Virus record (IMG/VR): IMGVR_UViG_3300010370_000185
Span: 1 to 27,765 of that record
From: a virus
Strand: one strand, 5' to 3'
DNA: 27,765 bases
The notes below the pieces were generated by a model that did not search any database, was not told the DNA's origin, and worked only from the letters and a program-made list of their open reading frames with translations. Position numbers and translations under genes: made by a program. Shown here one piece after another: positions 7,141-16,948 of this stretch; within the stretch, counting starts at the first letter, position 1, and every line of letters begins with the position of its first letter.

Positions 7141-8916
7141 TTACCCCTGGAATCCGAAGTCTTGTAGAATCTTCAAGCCTGCATCAAATGTTTCTTGATA
7201 GGCCTTGTTACTGTATCCAAAACGTGGGTCTTGGCGAACTATCTTACGGTAATCAGCCAAACTGAGTTCTCCCTTTTCACCAAAAGCCTTATTGAGCAAG
7301 GTATCATTTGCCATAATGGTCTCTGGGTTGATACCCAGTTCTGACGCAATTGTGTTCTTATAAGGCGTTAAGATTACGTCTAAGTCTACTCCGAGACCCA
7401 TTAGAGAGCGTACTGTTTCTGGACGCCCAAGTGACGCAGCCTGACGGATTAAACGATTAAAGGTTTCAATATCTTCACCTTGTGATAGGCGCTTTAACCA
7501 AGTTTCAATCTGTGAGCCAAACTGTGCATCCAAATCTAAACCATTACGGGCTGCAGTTTGGCGTAGGATACTAAGTCTGTTTCCACTTACACCGCCTAGC
7601 TTTACGCCAGGTGAGTATGTAAACTTTGCACGAATAAGACTCTTGACATAAGGGGATTCAATGCCTAACCCCATAGCCAAGATGTTATTCAGCAAGTCCT
7701 CGACAGCGTCATCATTTAGCTCAAAGCCTTCGCTCATAGCGTAGTCCATGATTCCTTGACGTAAGCTCTTTACATTGAATTCTGCGGCACCGCCTGTGCC
7801 TTTGTAACGAGCATCGCTATTTACTAGGCTTTCAAATTGAGTCAGGTTCATTCCTGTACCGTCTTTGAATACCTGAGATAATAGTGGGTCGTCTAGCTTA
7901 ATGCTATCTGCTGACACTTTAAACTTGTTTGCCATCAACGTAATGTATCTATCATAGACACTGCGTAGGTTATTGCCATCAGCAAGCAACTGCTTGACGT
8001 ATGGGTTCTCTACCTTCTCAGCAGCTCTATCTCTAATGCGCTGATAGAATACTGAGATGTCCTGTCCATTGCGGATATTCTTTAACCAGGTATCAAGTTC
8101 ATTGCCAAACTCTTGCTGTAGGTTAACATTGTTAGCCTTAGCTACTACTTCGAGTAGTCTACGGTTTTCCATGCCTGGAGCTCCGAAGCCAACGCCACTA
8201 CCACCAACTGCGGCATTAAAGGTTTCGGTAAGAATTACATCTTCGCCAGTTCCGTTTAGGTAGTACTCTTCTAGTTTAGCTTCGTTAACTGGTAGGTTTT
8301 CGGCAAGTAGAAGTTTGCGCATCTTGTCGATGAATGACTTAAGGTCATTGGCATACTCTTGGCTTCCTTCTAGCTTGCCAAGTTCTCTCTGCTGAGATGT
8401 TTTGCCAAGCTTAGCCCAAGCAGTCTTAGCCAATAAATCTTCTGCGGCAGTATACTTCTTCTGCTTCCATAAGTCAAATACATCTTGTAATCCTGGGACA
8501 TAACTGGCAGAACCTTTTGTGCCAGTTCCTGTGGCCCACTTGCTTTTAAGTAGAGCCTCACCTAGTCCAAGCTTTGCTCTAATTGATTCTTCTTTGACTT
8601 CATCTCCAGGAGGAGTAACTACTTCTTTTCCATCCTTATATTGCTTACCATTGTACTCACCGGTGAAAGGCACATTGTTCTTAGTTAAAATTCCTTGTTC
8701 ATCTGTTTCGTACTTATCAGCAGGTGGGTTGTTGTCCTTAGCGCCACTATTATTAACATTAGTATTGTTGTTACTGACATTAATATTATTATTAGCAGAA
8801 ACACTTACGTCAGTACGCATTTCTGGTGGTAGGTTATCGTAAGATTCTCTGTCCTCGAGCGGCAGCCTCTTTTGAAGATTATCCCATTCAGCTCGAGTAT
8901 ATTTCTTTTCAGCCAT
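7141..8916 (-). CDS. Probable internal virion protein with duplicated C-terminal domain
   Basis: A 591-residue protein; the ATG at 8916 overlaps the preceding stop (TAATG), so I prefer it to a start 21 bases upstream. Residues 36-62 are an Asn-rich low-complexity linker. NNVPFTGEYNGKQYKDG at about 80-97 resembles a motif in the following 465-residue protein. Residues about 254-396 and 450-586 are two copies of one domain: FGNELDTWLKNIRNGQDI matches FGSQIETWLKRLSQGEDI, and SDARYKG matches QDPRFGY later in each copy. The protein is almost cysteine-free and helical. Position and shared motifs suggest an internal head protein that leaves with the DNA, as inference. Confidence 0.6.
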   Translation of the reverse strand: MAEKKYTRAEWDNLQKRLPLEDRESYDNLPPEMRTDVSVSANNNINVSNNNTNVNNSGAKDNNPPADKYETDEQGILTKNNVPFTGEYNGKQYKDGKEVVTPPGDEVKEESIRAKLGLGEALLKSKWATGTGTKGSASYVPGLQDVFDLWKQKKYTAAEDLLAKTAWAKLGKTSQQRELGKLEGSQEYANDLKSFIDKMRKLLLAENLPVNEAKLEEYYLNGTGEDVILTETFNAAVGGSGVGFGAPGMENRRLLEVVAKANNVNLQQEFGNELDTWLKNIRNGQDISVFYQRIRDRAAEKVENPYVKQLLADGNNLRSVYDRYITLMANKFKVSADSIKLDDPLLSQVFKDGTGMNLTQFESLVNSDARYKGTGGAAEFNVKSLRQGIMDYAMSEGFELNDDAVEDLLNNILAMGLGIESPYVKSLIRAKFTYSPGVKLGGVSGNRLSILRQTAARNGLDLDAQFGSQIETWLKRLSQGEDIETFNRLIRQAASLGRPETVRSLMGLGVDLDVILTPYKNTIASELGINPETIMANDTLLNKAFGEKGELSLADYRKIVRQDPRFGYSNKAYQETFDAGLKILQDFGFQG

Positions 8917-9641
8917 TAACCGGCACCACCCATCCACTTAAAGAAGTCAACACGTTGTTTACGCTCAACGTCTGCCTTGTATTCCGGAGCTGCGATGATA
9001 GCCTCCTCTACGGCTTCCTTACCCATTTCGCGGGTAAAGCCTGGGGTTGTCTCTGTGCGGAGTTCACCCTTCTTGGTTAGGCTTTGTGTAGTGCGGCTAC
9101 CCTTAGCCATAAGAGCTTTCTGGATTGGAAGGAACTTAGCCTTCTCTTCAGGTGTAAGAATAGCACCTAACGCTGACAGTGAGGCTTCGTCGATGTCTGA
9201 TTCAAGCTCTGTGTCCGGGACATTGTACACGTCAATCCGTGGCACATATTCTTTAGGGCCCTTACCTTCTTTTGGAATCAACTGAGCTGCCAATGATTTG
9301 TAGAACTTACTGAAACTGCTAGTATCTAAATCGGTAAAGTTCTCAGATATCTCAGTCTCAACATTCTCTACGGTTCGAATCGTAAATCCAGCTTTACGCA
9401 TTAAGGAAGCTAACGTTCTCTTTTGTGCGCCAGACAGTCCTGAGATAAACTCGTCGGTCTGCACATCTGGTACAGTATTAACATTAAAGTCCTGGAAACC
9501 TTTAGTACTGGTTATCCAAGAGTTAATCGCATCAATAGTAGTGTTACTAGCGGTGCCTCTGCCTAAGGTAGGGAACTGGAGGCTTGGCTTAGCTGGTGGC
9601 TTATTGCTACCTGTGCTGCCTCTTCCAACAACTTCTGTCAT
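8916..9641 (-). CDS. Virion-region protein of unknown function
   Basis: A 241-residue protein, ATGA overlap with the 1609-residue gene before it and TAATG with the gene after. The first 35 residues are Gly, Ser, Pro and Thr rich and probably disordered. The rest is mixed helix with FISGLSGAQKRTLASLMRKA near residues 65-84. A similar pattern (LGAILTPEEKAKFLPIQKAL) comes near 155-174. These two helix pairs resemble repeats within ejection proteins. The C-terminus ends FFKWMGGAG. No family is recognised. Tight coupling with its neighbours suggests it works with the two large virion proteins. Confidence 0.55.
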   Translation of the reverse strand: MTEVVGRGSTGSNKPPAKPSLQFPTLGRGTASNTTIDAINSWITSTKGFQDFNVNTVPDVQTDEFISGLSGAQKRTLASLMRKAGFTIRTVENVETEISENFTDLDTSSFSKFYKSLAAQLIPKEGKGPKEYVPRIDVYNVPDTELESDIDEASLSALGAILTPEEKAKFLPIQKALMAKGSRTTQSLTKKGELRTETTPGFTREMGKEAVEEAIIAAPEYKADVERKQRVDFFKWMGGAG

Positions 9642-12600
9642 TCGTTACCCTCCACGACATAGTCAAATGTATCTCTTGCAAAGTATCTATCATAGAATTT
9701 ACCGAAGTTTAGGTCTGTTCTACGAAGGTTGTATACAAACTCATCTACGTCTTGACGTAGGTCTTTCGCTCTAGGCGAGTCAATCGTAGTCTTTCGACGC
9801 TTTAATTCATCGTAGATGCTGTATCTGAAGTTCAGATAATTAACTACGTTGGTCCAACGTGGAATCTTCTGTAGGTCTTTCCAGAGCTCAGGGTCATTAG
9901 CTGCCATAGTCAAAGCCTGGACTGTAGCATTGCGCTTAGACGCACCTTTAATTGAGCCTAGGTTATCCCACTCGTTCCACCAGACATTGTTCTTAACCTT
10001 CTGCTGTTCGATGTAGGCTTCCTTGTACTTATCAAACAGAATCTTGCCATACCCTGAAGCCGCTGTGCGGCCAGGTAGCAACTCTTCAATGGCTACTGTT
10101 ACAGTCTCAATAAATTTATTGTACTTCTTCCAGCCATCATTTACCACACCTGAGCGCTCAGCTTCTAGAGCTGACGCTGAATTCTTAAAGAATGTTTCAG
10201 TTCCAGGTATCTTCTTGCTCGTCAGATAAGCATTGGCTGCGGACGAAAAAGCATAGTTGTCGTCATTGAAGATTGCTCCAAGCACGCTAGCATTCTCGAC
10301 ATCTAGTGTACCTATCAGTCTACGGATAAACTTCGGATTCTTTTCAACCAAGGCACGTGATGTCTTGTCTGGAATCAATCCAGATGTATTATCAGATAGT
10401 GAGCGAGCAAGTAGGAAGTACTCTGGGTTTTCTTCCATCCACTTATCTTCACCATTGATTGGGTCAGCTTCTCTTGCTTTATATAAACTATCAATATATG
10501 GCTGCAGTGGAGTAACATATTGTGGCTGAGTTGGAAGCAAGAATGAGTTACGAGCCCTAGCCCATGCCAACGATACAGCATCTGCCATAGCCTCTTCATT
10601 AAGTTCGGCTAACTCAACACCATTTGGCTCACGACCCTCTTCCTTAATAAAGTCGAAGCGCTTTTGCTGTAGGAACTTAGCAGTATCCTTGTTTAACTGA
10701 GGGCCACTCTTGAGTAGTTGAGCTCTAAATGCCTGGCCTGTACGCTTAATTGTATTCGGCAGAAGAAGCATTCCTGTTTCTTCTTGGGTTCCAAACGGAA
10801 GCATCCAGTTAGTAACAGCATTCTCAACATTCATTGTCTTGGATACAAAGTTACCAATGGCTGCCAGGCCTGGGCCAGCAGATACAATACTTGGGCTACC
10901 TGTTGGATTAAACGGGTTAAACCAAGAAGCTGGCAAACGATGTGTCGTGCCTTCTGGCCCACCGATGAGTGGCAAGGTTACCTCTACATATTCGTTGCCA
11001 AATGAATCCTCTTGAGCTCCAAGATATTGATTTGGAATCATTGCAATCTGAGTTGCCTTGACCAAGAAGTCTGGGTTCTCCAAAGCAATGCGGCCATATG
11101 CACGGTACTGCTCTACGACTGCAGGGAAGAAGGCTAGCAAATAGTTAACTACGCCACCATAGTTCATATCACGATGAAAGGAGTTTAGCTTTTCGCGGAA
11201 CTCTCTCATGGCATAATTACGAGCAGTCTTCTCAAAACGAGCTTTGTCTTCTAGGGTTAGTTTGCGTCCCTGTACATTTGCGATATGTACCATTGTCTGA
11301 AGTTTTCTATTATACTTCACGGCAAAGTAAGGGTTAAACATCAAAGCTGCAGTAGGCTTAGTAGATAGCCAGGCAACGCCTGCCCTTACGGCATCTCTGC
11401 CCTTCTTATATGCCTCACTTAGGTTTCCTCCAGCAGGGCTATTATCGCGTACTAGGTCTGTCAGTACAGGAGGACGCGTAGCTGGGTCTGGGAATAGCTT
11501 TGTTAAGGATGCTGGGGTTACCTGGTTAGCTAATACCAACTTGTGAATATCTTTAGTTGGGGCAAACATATCCACGATTGCTTTAATTTTATTATACTGT
11601 AAGCCTGCGTCAATACCGCGAAGACCCATCTCGTCCATATATCCAAAGCCTTTAGAGCTTTGTAGGTACTTAACTATTTCTTTACGGGTAGCGCCTTCCA
11701 TATACATACGAGCCACTGGGTCAAAACCCAATATGTCGCGCAGAGTAGTTACCCACTCTTGCATATGTAAGGACTCATCAACTGTAGCAAGTAGCGAACT
11801 GCTGCCAGTTCTAGTCTTGCGTACGTTGTTTACGGCAAGCTCCTGAGCTGAGCTTAACGCACGAATAATGTCACCAGTACCTGATATGTTCTGTGCGGTT
11901 ATATCAGCAAAGCGTCCGGAGAAAGCTGCAGGGAATTCTTCGCCATAAAAACGAACAGTCTTATCTCTTCCTACTGGGGCAGATATTTTACCAGAAATGA
12001 TAGCATCGCGTTGACGACGTAGTTCAGCAGTAGATAGTTTTAGTTGGTCAAGATACTTTAGATTTTCACGAACCAGTGGGTCCTTTGGAATCTTCTTTGG
12101 CGGCTTCTTTACATCATAGCCAGCATCTTTTAACTGCTTCTCTGTTGTGCGGATAGATGCCTCAAACGTAAGTATCTTATTAGCTATCTTCTTCTCTTGA
12201 CGCTTCGGATTACCGATACCTTTAATAGCAGAGGATATAGCTGATGCACTATTATCTGTGCGGACAAGTTTCTCTACCGTGCTCTGAGATAGTTCTTTGA
12301 TTGTATCAAATAGAGCATTATCTCCATAAACGCGAAGCGTCGAGTCACGGATAATGTTGGCTGGATATCCACCACGTAGAAGGGTAAACCCACGCCATAG
12401 TACGTTAAACTCTTCTGCTGCTTCAATAGCTGCATAGGCGGGGCTCATTGGAACATCTGTTTCGCCTTCACGCTTTGCCGCGTAGCGCTTGAAAGCTTTA
12501 TCCCATTGCTTTACATCTGGCAAAAATGCGCTGTTGGCTAGTTGTGTAATAAGTTGTGGGTCAGCTAGGATATCATTTATTCCATCAGGACCGAACATAT

Positions 12601-14467
12601 ATCCTCGGCCTGCTGCTGCCGCCTCGTAGGCGGGAAGTAAAATATTCTTTCTTACTTGTTTATCATATTCATCAAGTACGGCCTTCAATACTTCCGACCC
12701 AGGCGGAACTCCATTCTTCTTAGCAACACCAGTGGCTACCTTTTTAGTATACTCTTGAACTAGAAGATATTTTTCACCATTTGAGCGAGCTGACAAGAAG
12801 CTATTGTATAAGTTTACGCCATCTTGAGGAGTAATCGCACCTGCTACTGTGGCGCTGCGGATACCTGTACGGAATCTTTCGGCGCTCTGTAGAGGGTCAT
12901 CAAAGCGTACAATATTACGAGGGGCATCGTCCATCCATCTATCTACACGACGAATGAGTGGAGAGAATGGGTTCTTTTGGTAGACTGTCTGCATGACATC
13001 ACCAAAGCCGGTTTCTCTTTTTGTTAAATCTGTAGTTTCAGTCTTGCGAGCTAGGCGCTCTTTAGCTAAATCGTTCTTAACCTTCTCAACCCACGCAATA
13101 GGGGAGACGGTTCTATCTTGCATCTGGCTATCTAGCTTTAGGGCATCATCTATCCAGCGATTCTTAGCACGGAGTGCATCGATTTCTGCCTGCACTGCGT
13201 CACGATTGTCCTTAAATCGTGGAGATATAGCAAGTACTTTGTCTTTAAAATTAAGGCTGTAGATACCGCCACTCTTTGATACCTGAAGAGCACCATCAAG
13301 TCGGTTAATTTCGTTAACCAAATCCATGCTGTTGCGTTCAAGTTCTTTGAGAGCAGTCTTGTCACCAAGTCCGGCTCGTAGGGCTAGTCCGATTTCCTCA
13401 CGACTACGACCAGCAAGTATGGCTGCTGCATCATTTCCGAGTACCGTACGAAATTCTGGGCGCTGAGCCACAACTGCAGGTGTATTGTTCTCTAAAAGCG
13501 AGAACAGTGGTGTCCATTTTGTCTGTTCCCCAGCTACAGTCTTCTTAATTAAATCTGTTTCATTTGCAATGCGTTGATTCGTTAGCTTTACATTGCGTCC
13601 TTCGAGGACTCGGTTTATTAAACCACCCTCAACAGGCTTAACTGGAGCCTTAAGAGCTCTTTGTCCAATACCGCCGACAAGCTTACCAGCTCCGATGTCT
13701 GGCGTCATACCGAACTCGAATACTATGTTAAGTAAACCTGAGGTAATTGCGCCAATACCTTTGTCAGTTTTAGCAGCTTCTTCCCAACCTACAAGCTTTG
13801 CGCCACTTTTTACAACATCTCGACCAAAGTTATACTTGTTTTGGCCTTCTTCTGTTATGGCTAGTTCTGCGGCTTGCTGTGCTGTTCCGCCAAGTACGCC
13901 TTCTTGTGAGACTTCACGGCCAACTTTACCAGCAATACCTGCACCTACTGCTACAGCACCACCAACAGCAAAGGCTGGTAATCCAATAGTAGCAGCTAAA
14001 GCTCCTGTACCAACACCGGCGCCAATCATTCCGAGCGCTGCAAGCAGTCCCATACCACTAGAGTTGGCTTCAATGTCTCTCCACCAAGCATAGTTAGAGC
14101 GCAGATTCTTAACGCTTGCAGTTAAAACTTTTGTCAACGCACCGTCAGTTGACTTATCTAGTGCTTCGTATCCTTTACCAATAAGGTCATTGGGGGTTAT
14201 GTTCTTTCCAATTTTTGATACACCAACACGAAGTGTTTCAATCGAGTCATTCCAGCCACCAGGGTTAGCTGGTACGTTTTTAGCGATGTCTGCCATAGAC
14301 GCAAAATTGCTACGCGTAATGCCTACGTTCTGTGGCGTAGTGCGTTGCACTGTGTCTGGTCTATAGGCGGCAGAAGGAATCCTCTGACCCGCCTCGGCTA
14401 CTGGCTTGTAATTAGGTTGCTCCGTGAGAAACCTAGCCAGCTTGCCAAGTCTGTCAAAAAAACTCAT
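9638..14467 (-). CDS. Very large virion protein, probable DNA-ejection protein
   Basis: A 1609-residue protein, the longest gene in the window. Residues about 138-181 form a Gly/Ala-rich hydrophobic stretch (MGLLAALGMIGAGVG, then ATIGLPAFAVGGAVAVG) long enough for one or two membrane passes; the rest is charged and helical. Recognisable phage-type blocks include WRGFTLLRGGYPANIIRDS near residue 690 and a MNYGGVVNYLLAFFPAVVEQ segment past residue 1080. I saw no lysozyme, protease or polymerase motif. Its place after the portal, its size and its membrane-active segment resemble T7 gp16- or N4-type proteins that form a channel for DNA entry. That assignment is inference. Confidence 0.6.
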   Translation of the reverse strand: MSFFDRLGKLARFLTEQPNYKPVAEAGQRIPSAAYRPDTVQRTTPQNVGITRSNFASMADIAKNVPANPGGWNDSIETLRVGVSKIGKNITPNDLIGKGYEALDKSTDGALTKVLTASVKNLRSNYAWWRDIEANSSGMGLLAALGMIGAGVGTGALAATIGLPAFAVGGAVAVGAGIAGKVGREVSQEGVLGGTAQQAAELAITEEGQNKYNFGRDVVKSGAKLVGWEEAAKTDKGIGAITSGLLNIVFEFGMTPDIGAGKLVGGIGQRALKAPVKPVEGGLINRVLEGRNVKLTNQRIANETDLIKKTVAGEQTKWTPLFSLLENNTPAVVAQRPEFRTVLGNDAAAILAGRSREEIGLALRAGLGDKTALKELERNSMDLVNEINRLDGALQVSKSGGIYSLNFKDKVLAISPRFKDNRDAVQAEIDALRAKNRWIDDALKLDSQMQDRTVSPIAWVEKVKNDLAKERLARKTETTDLTKRETGFGDVMQTVYQKNPFSPLIRRVDRWMDDAPRNIVRFDDPLQSAERFRTGIRSATVAGAITPQDGVNLYNSFLSARSNGEKYLLVQEYTKKVATGVAKKNGVPPGSEVLKAVLDEYDKQVRKNILLPAYEAAAAGRGYMFGPDGINDILADPQLITQLANSAFLPDVKQWDKAFKRYAAKREGETDVPMSPAYAAIEAAEEFNVLWRGFTLLRGGYPANIIRDSTLRVYGDNALFDTIKELSQSTVEKLVRTDNSASAISSAIKGIGNPKRQEKKIANKILTFEASIRTTEKQLKDAGYDVKKPPKKIPKDPLVRENLKYLDQLKLSTAELRRQRDAIISGKISAPVGRDKTVRFYGEEFPAAFSGRFADITAQNISGTGDIIRALSSAQELAVNNVRKTRTGSSSLLATVDESLHMQEWVTTLRDILGFDPVARMYMEGATRKEIVKYLQSSKGFGYMDEMGLRGIDAGLQYNKIKAIVDMFAPTKDIHKLVLANQVTPASLTKLFPDPATRPPVLTDLVRDNSPAGGNLSEAYKKGRDAVRAGVAWLSTKPTAALMFNPYFAVKYNRKLQTMVHIANVQGRKLTLEDKARFEKTARNYAMREFREKLNSFHRDMNYGGVVNYLLAFFPAVVEQYRAYGRIALENPDFLVKATQIAMIPNQYLGAQEDSFGNEYVEVTLPLIGGPEGTTHRLPASWFNPFNPTGSPSIVSAGPGLAAIGNFVSKTMNVENAVTNWMLPFGTQEETGMLLLPNTIKRTGQAFRAQLLKSGPQLNKDTAKFLQQKRFDFIKEEGREPNGVELAELNEEAMADAVSLAWARARNSFLLPTQPQYVTPLQPYIDSLYKAREADPINGEDKWMEENPEYFLLARSLSDNTSGLIPDKTSRALVEKNPKFIRRLIGTLDVENASVLGAIFNDDNYAFSSAANAYLTSKKIPGTETFFKNSASALEAERSGVVNDGWKKYNKFIETVTVAIEELLPGRTAASGYGKILFDKYKEAYIEQQKVKNNVWWNEWDNLGSIKGASKRNATVQALTMAANDPELWKDLQKIPRWTNVVNYLNFRYSIYDELKRRKTTIDSPRAKDLRQDVDEFVYNLRRTDLNFGKFYDRYFARDTFDYVVEGNE

Positions 14468-14916
14468 ATTTTGGTCCTAAGAAACCTAACGTAGTCTTTG
14501 GTTGTTTGAGGTGTTCCTGGCATGCTTGCCCAGAATTCCATTGCTGGAAGGTAGCTGCGGATTAATTGTGTGTCAGTATCGTCTGGTAACATCTGACCTG
14601 GCTCAGGCAAGATACCTGGCAGGCCTGCTTGAGGAGGCGTGCCCATTGGTTGGTCAGGATAGAGTGTTGGTTCTGTAATACCAACGACTGATTGATTTGA
14701 AGAAATTCTTGCTGGGGCTGCTGATGGCGTCGGAGATGAAATAGGAGCAGCTTCTCTCTGTTGATTGATAGCTTGGTTCATTCCATAACCAAAACCAGTA
14801 TAATCAATATTTCCACTTTGGCCATTACCGCCAAGAGGATTTACATTCATAGGATTATTCTGAGGAGCAGTGGGGCGATTACCGCCGCGATTGTCCATAG
14901 GTTGTGTCATCGACAT
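14464..14916 (-). CDS. Proline/asparagine/glutamine-rich small virion-region protein
   Basis: A 150-residue protein whose ATG overlaps the stop before it (TAATG) and whose stop overlaps the next start (ATGA). Residues 1-115 are low complexity (Pro, Asn, Gln, Gly, Ser) and likely disordered. The last 35 residues (IRSYLPAMEFWASMPGTPQT and TKDYVRFLRTKI) look folded and helical. A disordered body with a short folded tail suits a linker or portal-associated protein. A second in-frame ATG two codons later is also possible as start. No family recognised. Confidence 0.6.
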   Translation of the reverse strand: MSMTQPMDNRGGNRPTAPQNNPMNVNPLGGNGQSGNIDYTGFGYGMNQAINQQREAAPISSPTPSAAPARISSNQSVVGITEPTLYPDQPMGTPPQAGLPGILPEPGQMLPDDTDTQLIRSYLPAMEFWASMPGTPQTTKDYVRFLRTKI

Positions 14917-15176
14917 TAGTCATCATCCTCTTCATCGAAATCATCCAATGGATTCTTGATTGGGTCTTTAGGGTCAACTATCCAATCAGGATAGCTGGAG
15001 CGGTCCATAGCAAAAGCTAAAGCTGTTCCTTCATCCATGCCTGCTCTACGTAGAGAGTCATAAACTTCTTTAGTTGCAATAGCCCAGAAATCTAGCTTTG
15101 TCAGTACGGGTTCCTTTGTAGTTCTTCTACGCTTAACTACTGGCTTAGCTTTTTTACGCTGTTTAGGCTTAGGCAT
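14916..15176 (-). CDS. Small portal-adjacent protein
   Basis: An 86-residue protein with a very basic N-terminus (PKPKQRKKAKPVVKRRR) and a very acidic C-terminus (DDFDEEDDD). Between them lies VYDSLRRAGMDEGTALAFAM followed by DRSSYPDWI. This central pattern (a short helix, then ALAFxMDRxSYPDW) is one I recognise from small proteins next to portal genes in actinophages, without a defined function. It starts 14 bases after the portal stop with an AGGAG-type site on the coding strand. Confidence 0.65.
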   Translation of the reverse strand: MPKPKQRKKAKPVVKRRRTTKEPVLTKLDFWAIATKEVYDSLRRAGMDEGTALAFAMDRSSYPDWIVDPKDPIKNPLDDFDEEDDD

Positions 15177-15190
15177 TATCCCCTCCTGAC

Positions 15191-16942
15191 TTATCTACGT
15201 CGAATACTTCTTACGCTTGCTGTTGCTTCTCCTGTGCCTGTTAGGCCAGAAAGTAAACTCATAATATCTGGAGCTCCTCCCATAGGAGAAGCGCCTCCTG
15301 CCAACGCTTCGGGAGCAGGGGACGGTTGCTCAACCATTGGAGCGCCAGCAGGAGGAACCTGTTGCTCAGGCATGAAGATATCTTCAATAGCATCTTCGAT
15401 AGCCCGTCCCTTTTGACGCGCCTTAATTACCTGTGCAATCTTGGTAACTATCTGGCTAGCGTCTCCGCCACCTGCTGCAATCGATGGAATTGCCTGAGTA
15501 TACTGCTGTAGTGCTGCAAGAAGCGCAGCACGCATATCTTCAATTTCAATCTTCTCAACTTCTTGACTGACGTTGACTGTGAATGGTAGCTCACGCATTG
15601 CCATGTCTTTAGAGATGAGTTTACCACCCAAAGCCTGTAGCATGAATATCAAGCCCTGTGCTGGGTTGAGACCTGCAAGCATACCGTAACGAACATCAGC
15701 GCTGTAATCGCCCTTGATGTCCTTCTTTGGATTGTATGTAATTTCATATGGAGCACCAGCGTCAACACCACGAATGGTCTTCTCTGCTGGGAAAATCTGT
15801 TCATCAACTTGGAAGCAAATCTGAATGACATCACGGAGGGCGCTGGCAAAGACAGCCTGTGCAGATTTGACCTGAGTGTCGAACGCACCCATGAGGGCCT
15901 GTACGCCCTGACCCGTGACAATCGAGGCGTCGATGTTACCTGTACGTCCCTCAGGATAACGAGCACCAACGCGCAATTCCTGGTTGAGTAATGTCTGTTC
16001 TGTAAATGCACCCTGTGGTAGGGTAAGCTCTACGCGGCGTACACCTGCTGGTTGGCTCGTACGGATAACCGCATCGCCACCAAGCTGTAGCTCTTGTACA
16101 TCCATAGGAAGTACGATAGGAGCCTGTACGGACTTCTCTGCTGCTTCCATTGCAAGAAGAGCAAAGCGGTTGCGGAGCAACTGGATACCGATGATGTCAT
16201 CGAATTGTCCACGAAGTTCTCCGTCGATGGACGGCTTACGTGCAACAACGACCATCATCTTACCAAGTGGGTTCTTTGCCTTAGACAAGACAAGGTTGTC
16301 TTTATCTGGCAAGTAGATTACCGACTGGTCTTTATCGTAATAGCGTACCATCTCAATGAGATAGTTCAAATCCTGCTTATAGCCAAGGCCACCTAAGAGC
16401 TCGCGCTCGAACTCAGGGAACTGTGTTACGAGTTCTCCAAGAGTCATGGAGTAGCGCTTTGCAAATGCTACGCATCGTCCATAGCGGTCAAATTCTGGGT
16501 AAGCACCCAGTGGGTTTTCTAGGCGGATGCGAGGCAGGTTTGCTTCCTGGTCCAGTTCAATCATGAACGGCAGGAATCCGTAGGTTATATACCAGTCCGC
16601 TCCCGAGTACATCTGGACGGCCAGGTCAGCATGAGCAAAATAATTGCTAGCGATGCGAGTACGCTTATCAGCAAATGCACGAGCGCGGTCAGACGTTTGG
16701 TTTGCCGCTGAGCAGTTGACTGCAGGCAGAGGCGCCATAACCTCAGATAGGTCTCGAGCAACAACGTCAATAAAATTCGCAACGACATTCGCATCTACTC
16801 CATCTGGAAAGAACTCTGGATAGACGGTAGCAATCTCACCTTTGCGTACGGCAAGGACATCCTTGTTGCGGGCGTCCCTGTCCGCATGACGATAGCGTAG
16901 CGATTCAACGCGTGCGCTAATCTGGTCGATTGTTAGTGCCAT
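15191..16942 (-). CDS. Portal protein
   Basis: A 583-residue protein directly after the large terminase gene (6-base gap). The N-terminal 350 residues contain NVVANFIDVVARDLSEVMAP and an LENPLGAYPEFDRYGRC segment. Later come IIGIQLLRNRFALLAMEAAE near residues 260-280 and QGVQALMGAFDTQVKSAQAV near 360-380. This layout (early helices, a wing with PxxxYP, a long helix, a late Gly/Gln stem) is that of phage portals. The portal forms the 12-subunit ring through which DNA enters and leaves the head. The last 80 residues are Pro/Ala/Gly rich and probably disordered. Synteny (terminase, portal, ejection proteins, scaffold, capsid) supports the call. Confidence 0.82.
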   Translation of the reverse strand: MALTIDQISARVESLRYRHADRDARNKDVLAVRKGEIATVYPEFFPDGVDANVVANFIDVVARDLSEVMAPLPAVNCSAANQTSDRARAFADKRTRIASNYFAHADLAVQMYSGADWYITYGFLPFMIELDQEANLPRIRLENPLGAYPEFDRYGRCVAFAKRYSMTLGELVTQFPEFERELLGGLGYKQDLNYLIEMVRYYDKDQSVIYLPDKDNLVLSKAKNPLGKMMVVVARKPSIDGELRGQFDDIIGIQLLRNRFALLAMEAAEKSVQAPIVLPMDVQELQLGGDAVIRTSQPAGVRRVELTLPQGAFTEQTLLNQELRVGARYPEGRTGNIDASIVTGQGVQALMGAFDTQVKSAQAVFASALRDVIQICFQVDEQIFPAEKTIRGVDAGAPYEITYNPKKDIKGDYSADVRYGMLAGLNPAQGLIFMLQALGGKLISKDMAMRELPFTVNVSQEVEKIEIEDMRAALLAALQQYTQAIPSIAAGGGDASQIVTKIAQVIKARQKGRAIEDAIEDIFMPEQQVPPAGAPMVEQPSPAPEALAGGASPMGGAPDIMSLLSGLTGTGEATASVRSIRRR

Positions 16943-16948
16943 AGTTTC

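Noticed and set aside
13593-14093. A 166-codon plus-strand frame, Pro/Ala/Ser rich
   Set aside because: It is antisense to the Gly/Ala-rich part of the 1609-residue gene; the composition is a mirror of that segment and there is no ribosome site.
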